From Neoconidiobolus thromboides FSU 785 (taxonomy: Eukaryota; Entomophthoromycota; Entomophthoromycetes; Entomophthorales; Neoconidiobolaceae), in contig MU626278.1 in NCBI GenBank assembly GCA_025603075.1, positions 114,181-178,180 on the forward strand: DNA of 64,000 nt, given 5' to 3'. How positions within the stretch are numbered: position 1 is the first letter of the stretch; each line of letters begins with the position of its first letter. Under the pieces are notes generated by a model, which ran no database searches, was not told the DNA's origin, and saw only the letters and a program-made list of their open reading frames with translations. The translations under genes were made by a program, and so were the position numbers. Positions 59,551-64,000 of the stretch are shown here, piece by piece.

Positions 59551-60786
59551 TCATCCAAATACAGAAAAAATGAAGACACCTAAAACTACTATGAATGCAG
59601 ATCCAAATTTGGCAGGAGATAGACATTGATGAGGGTCATGTCCACAATATAAAAATGCAGAACAAACTAAAACACCAACTGTACGTAACGCTTGAATAAT
59701 ACCTGTTGATACCGCACCTGAGCTACTAATTAAAATATAGTATGATGAATTATGTGCTAGAGCAGAAAGGGTGAGGAGAATAAACCCACCAATTCCTTGA
59801 GAAAGAGAAACTGAAGCTTGTTCTTGCTCAAGGATGGTGCCTGTCTGAGAATAAGCGGCAGAAAATAACACAGAAAGTTTCGAGTATCTACTTGGTAAAC
59901 TATAAAACAAATGAAAGAATACACAAACTATAATTCCATAAATGCCAGTCCATTGGCAGACGAGTATTGGAGGTGGAGGGTTAGGTTTACTTAACAATTT
60001 TTCAGTGTAAACATAGCATCCAGCATATAAAAATATACCGGACGTAGTCAATAATATACCGATCATATTTGAATCTACTTCAAATTGGATAGTTGATGTT
60101 ATATGGCTTACAAAAGTATTAAAAGTTAAACCAACAAATATAGCAAGGATACCCCACCACTGCAAAAAATTCAAAGTTCTATTTAAAACAAATCGAGATA
60201 ATAAAGCAATAAATGGGATAAGTAATGCTGAAATAACTTGGTATAAACCAGATCCTATTCTAAACATACCTGCCGTTACTAGCCCATTACCGATTACATC
60301 CACTAAACTTAAAAAAATAAGTTGATTTCGGTGTGGTGTCATATCACTATTAACATCTATTTTTGGCCCAATAGGAATGAAAGCTACTAGAGCCATACCA
60401 AGGTATGATGCAGTGACAGTTATTAAACTCGATTCATCTAAAATTTATAATTAATGCAAAATTAAATTGACATAAAATGTAAAATCATTGAATATTAAAT
60501 TTTGAATTATATCCGTACTATATGAATTACCTGCTACTCCATTATAGAACATGGTCTGGGCTACTAATGTACTAAATACCCCAGTGATTAAAAATAGAAA
60601 TCTTAAAAATAGTAGATAGTTGGAATTTAGAGTTTCTGTTTCTTTATTAGGGATTGGCTCATTTGGATAGATGTTAGGGTGTTCTTTGGTGACTTGAGAT
60701 TGAATATCCTCTTCAAAAAAGGAATCTAAATGCTCTTCATCAAACACTGGTACTAATACTCTTTCTTTTAATGCTATACCTTCCAT
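59551..60786 (-). CDS. DMT-superfamily (EamA/SLC35F-like) membrane transporter
   Basis: Two exons (60786-60531 and 60437-59551) joined across a 93-nt intron give 380 residues. A hydrophilic acidic N-terminus (1-60) is followed by about ten membrane helices in the DMT pattern. The first ends TLVAQTMFYNGVA; the join gives ITVTASYLGMALVAFIPIGP. Then VDVIGNGLVTAGMFRIGSGL and YQVISALLIPFIALLSRFVL, NFLQWWGILAIFVGLTFN, and in the second half SSSGAVSTGIIQALRTVGVL. The GSGLYQV-type block is characteristic of the SLC35F/drug-metabolite branch. The substrate is unknown; a nucleotide-sugar or solute role in the secretory or vacuolar membrane is an inference from the superfamily. Confidence 0.85.
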
Positions 60787-61135
60787 AATAAAAACCCTTT
60801 AGTCTATCCTAATTTGCTTTTTAGAATTATTACTATAGCTTCAATGATTGGTTATTCTTATTTTAAAGTTGGTTTTAAAATTGTTTTTACAGTCACACCT
60901 AATAGTAGCTTTTAAACTTTAAAATAGTAAATAATAAATTTAACTAATAGTTTTTTCGAAGCTTCGAAGATGCTATAGGAGTAAGGATATTAGCTTTATG
61001 TACCAAAGGATGTCCTTTTCATATTATTTTTTAGTAGAGAAAGTCATATAGTAATATTTATTATATAAATGTTCCATTAGTTTCTGCTCATATTAGAACA
61101 CGTTTAGAACAAAAAATAAATTATATTCTTTCAAA
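60787..61135. other. DMT transporter promoter side
   Basis: 349 bp of AT-rich DNA between the start codon and MITE copy 14. No ORF. Confidence 0.5.
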
Positions 61136-61240
61136 ATATGGGGATATATCTTTTTGTCCAAGAATTTTACTAACAATCTTTCTGCTCAAATAGCGCTTAA
61201 AAGATGGAAAAATAATGAAACTAAAAAAACAGCCACATAT
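61136..61240 (-). mobile_element. MITE copy 14
   Basis: Left end ATATGGGGATATATCTTTTT, centre CTCAAATAGCGCTTAAAAG, right end ACAGCCACATAT. About 350 bp upstream of the DMT transporter start. Confidence 0.9.
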
Positions 61241-61696
61241 ATTAGTTTTTATAATTAGCTGTTATATTTAAAAGCCACATGTGATAGGGTTGTAACTTTT
61301 AATAATTTTTTGATTCTACGTCCAGTAGGATAGTATGGTTTATTTAAGAAAGTTTTTTTCAAAGGACTTGAATATTGGTATACAAAATACCTGAAGAAAG
61401 GCTGAAGATTTTTAGAAGATATGAAAACACTTTAACAAACAAGTCAGAATTTACACTACTTTGATAAAGGATGAAGATAGTAATTCTTTGGTGGGCGTTA
61501 ACTTGTTCTATGGCATTACCACTGGGTTGCCTCTCCTCTAGCTTTTATTAATGTATATTTTTTAACATATCTTAATAGCATGAGAAGCTTTACAGCTATA
61601 GTAAAAAATAATTCCACAATAAGAAGTAGCAATATAATTTTTAATACTTATGGTAGATTTTATTTAAAATCAAGGATAGCTTAAATTCTTTAATAT

Positions 61697-61803
61697 ATAC
61701 GGGGATAGTTTTTTTGGTTTCATTACTTTTTCCACCTTTTAAGTGCTATTTGAGCGGAAACATTGTTAGCAAAATTTTTAAACAAGAAAATACATTACCA
61801 TAT
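61697..61803 (+). mobile_element. MITE copy 15
   Basis: Left end ATACGGGGATAGTTTTTTTG, centre AAGTGCTATTTGAGCGG, right end ATACATTACCATAT. Followed 60 bp later by copy 16 in the same orientation. Confidence 0.9.
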
Positions 61804-61862
61804 TTTATTTCTATTAAGAACAAAACCAATAAGAGGTTTTTAGGTATCTTTTAATTGTCAAT

Positions 61863-61967
61863 ATATGGGGATGTTTTTTAGTTTCATCACTTTTTCCACT
61901 TTTTAAGCGATATTTGAGTGGAGAAATTGTTAGTAAAATTTCAAATATAGAAATATACCTCCTATAT
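61863..61967 (+). mobile_element. MITE copy 16
   Basis: Left end ATATGGGGATGTTTTTTAGT, centre AAGCGATATTTGAGTGG, right end ATATACCTCCTATAT. Tandem neighbour of copy 15 but clearly a separate, differently mutated insertion. Confidence 0.9.
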
Positions 61968-63368
61968 ATTGTATTGCTAGTTCTATTAACTCAAGAGCTT
62001 TAAGTATTAGTATTTAAAATATTAATTTTGTTTAAATGTATAGCTTTAAGAATGTTATATATAAGATGTAAATGTTATCAATCCAAATAACAGAACATTA
62101 TCTAAAAAACTAAAATACGAAAATAAATATAACATCGAAAATTTCTACTTTGCATTGTATAAAAATGTAAAGTTAATTTAGATATAGAATTATTAGGCAA
62201 ACTTTACTTTTTTACGCCTTAATGGTAATAGAATGTAATATAAGGTTATCGATAGTTTAAGGCTCTTTACATAGATAGCTGAGCTAGGAGGAACAATTAA
62301 TAACAATAGTGACCAAAATTCATATATACGATTAAAATTACTTTATCAATTTTTGTTGGGCAATTTGTTAAATTTTCTTATTTATCTGTTTTTAAATTTT
62401 ATGAGAAAGCTATATAGTTATCATAAAACATAAATGGGGTTGAGTTATATGTAAATTGATTTTGAAATGTTAGTCCGTTATTTATTAAGCTACTTTATTG
62501 ATATTATATATGTCTAAAAATAGTTTCATTAGGTCAAATTTAGTAAACACTATCAGGCATTGGATTATAGTTCAGATTTATGATTATAAATTATACAATT
62601 TATCAATAGCGTCCCCTTTTAATGTCATTTTGAACATTGGTCATGTCACTTTTTTTAAATAAATAGATAAGTAAGAGAGTTGACCTGTTTAATGCTTAAA
62701 AAATAGACTGGTCCTGTAAAATAAGTAATAAAATACATAGATTATTTACACAGGAGCATTTGCTTTCAAATTTTGCAGCTATTGATAGATTAGGCTAAAA
62801 GCTACAGCAAGATACTAATATTTGCACTAAATAAACTTAAAGCAATTAAAAAAAGTCAATTTAAGGCAATAGCTTTATCTTTAATTGGACTCAAGTATAA
62901 ACACTTAATGTCTTTATAGTTTGCTCACTTACTGGTTTTTCTAAGCCTTTGGTTTGATAATTTAGTTGATTGCTTATAAACTTGAGAAAAATCAAATGAT
63001 GTATCAATACAATTCATTTTATAAAATAAACTGTATAATATATTGCTATTAAAAATAAATTAAAATTAAACCAATGATCAAAAAATATTTTAAAAACAAC
63101 TCTAAATAAAAATAAATCCAAAAATATAAATAATTATTCTATTACATTGAATGATTGATAATTCTCATTTAAATTTATATAATTTATAGATAAAGAATTT
63201 GTAATAAAACTAAATGAGGATAGATAAGGTTTCATCTAATATAGAGCAAACAAAATAGACCGAAAAAATCAAAAGTATATAAAGAAGACAAGACATAATC
63301 AAAATATCATAAAACAATCCCAAACAAACATCTTATCTATTAGCATCTATTTGCAAATTATATTCAAT
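61968..63368. other. Gene-free AT-rich stretch
   Basis: 1.4 kb with no credible ORF or repeat copy; the last few hundred bases are the promoter side of the DOPA-dioxygenase-like gene. Confidence 0.55.
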
Positions 63369-63683
63369 ATGATTACTGATTTTACTGGTCCTATTTCTTA
63401 CTTTGATGCTCATGTTTATTTTAAAAATCAAACTGAAGCATCAAAAGCACAAGTATTGAGAGAAATGTTATTACGAGAGTTTCATAATATCAGAGCTTAT
63501 GATTTGAATAACAATGAGAATGGTGAATTCAAAATACAAATATGTACCAAAAACGAATTTGCAACTTTATTACCTTGGTTAACATTGAATCGCAATGATC
63601 TATCTGTTTATATTGAACCTAAAGCAGAAGATGGAGTTATTAACAAACAAAAATCATCCATTTGGCTCGGTGACAAATTCTAA
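63369..63683 (+). CDS. DOPA 4,5-dioxygenase-like small protein
   Basis: Single exon, 104 residues from the first true ATG (an upstream in-frame TTG is not used as start). The pattern is that of the DOPA 4,5-dioxygenase family: PISYFDAHVYFKNQTEA at the N-terminus with the conserved His, a helix ending LREMLLREF, then KIQICTKNEFATLLPWLTLN with NRNDLSVYIEP, and the terminal SSIWLGDKF. Fungal and bacterial members cleave catechol-type rings or are of unknown substrate. The central Pro/Gly/His loop usual in the family (P-x-GPHP) is missing or replaced by a short NNENGEF turn, so catalytic activity is uncertain. Confidence 0.82.
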   Translation: MITDFTGPISYFDAHVYFKNQTEASKAQVLREMLLREFHNIRAYDLNNNENGEFKIQICTKNEFATLLPWLTLNRNDLSVYIEPKAEDGVINKQKSSIWLGDKF

Positions 63684-63905
63684 TCCTTTTTTACTATTGT
63701 GCAAATTTTAGTGTTTAATAAATATTATTATAATTTCAGATATTACTGTTTTGTTTATACTATCTATTACCCTGGCTAACAAAATAATTATTTTTTAATT
63801 TTGGTTACAGATATAGTGTTTGTTTTAGTATGACAGATAATTTCAAGATGGAGCTTTTACAATAATATTATATAAATAGAAGTGATGTTATATTAATTAA
63901 ATAAT
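63684..63905. other. 3' flank of the DOPA-dioxygenase-like gene
   Basis: 222 bp of AT-rich DNA before MITE copy 17; no feature seen. Confidence 0.5.
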
Positions 63906-64000
63906 ATATGAGAATGTATTTTTGTATAAGAATTTTACTAGCAATTTTTCCGCTCAAATAGTGCTTAAAAGATGGAAAAAGTGAAGTCAAAAAAACATCC
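63906..64000 (-). mobile_element. MITE copy 17, cut by the window end
   Basis: Left end ATATGAGAATGTATTTTTGT, centre CTCAAATAGTGCTTAAAAG, and the start of the right end AAAAAACATCC at the last base of the window. Confidence 0.9.

Overview
The window is nuclear DNA from a very AT-rich fungus. I infer about 52 spliceosomal introns, most of them 41-63 nt long, with GT(A/G)-type donors and T-rich acceptors. The proteins carry long Asn, Gln and Asp runs. The fungal signature genes are a TRP/FLC-type membrane protein, a GH17 wall glucanase, an Arb1-like RNAi factor, an Snt2-like chromatin reader and a Caf120/Skg3-type PH protein. Several other genes are missing from, or very divergent in, the model yeasts: a condensin-II D3-like HEAT protein, a canonical folliculin, an animal-like BLOC-1 subunit 2, a UBE2E-class E2, an EBP1/PA2G4 protein and a Tctex-type dynein light chain. 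That mix points to an early-diverging fungus, or one that kept ancestral genes, rather than a budding yeast. I cannot name the species.

Layout. 0-11 kb is gene-dense: TRP/FLC-like protein, riboflavin kinase FMN1, an I9 proteinase-B inhibitor-like protein, condensin D3-like, ceramide synthase. 11-14.7 kb is a repeat-bearing gap. 14.7-21 kb holds an Arb1-like gene, three tandem secreted glycine-rich paralogues and a small coiled-coil protein. 21-26.5 kb is a nest of transposable-element relics plus a decayed unidentified gene. 26.5-34 kb, all on the minus strand, holds the GH17 glucanase, folliculin and an unidentified multispanning membrane protein. 34.2-37.4 kb is a second repeat block related to the first. 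37.4-40.5 kb holds UBE2E and EBP1, divergently transcribed. 40.5-43.7 kb is a gap. 43.7-54 kb holds the PH-domain protein, dynein light chain, BLOC-1 subunit 2 and Snt2. 54-64 kb holds repeats, ribosomal protein eS6, the KEOPS kinase Bud32, a DMT-family transporter and a small DOPA-dioxygenase-like protein.

The clearest signal not explained by ordinary genes is a short inverted-repeat element of about 100 bp (MITE-like). I count 17 copies in 64 kb, in both orientations, several of them 150-350 bp from genes. Comparing paralogous repeat copies gives an empty/filled-site pair showing TA target duplication. One copy is nested in a ~460-bp solo-LTR-like element that itself shows a 5-bp duplication (ATTAG) and an empty site. 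The second notable item is the tandem secreted glycine-rich family at 16.5-18.8 kb, whose function I do not recognise.

Exon boundaries were worked out by eye from reading frame, splice consensus and remembered family motifs. No alignment or database search was run.
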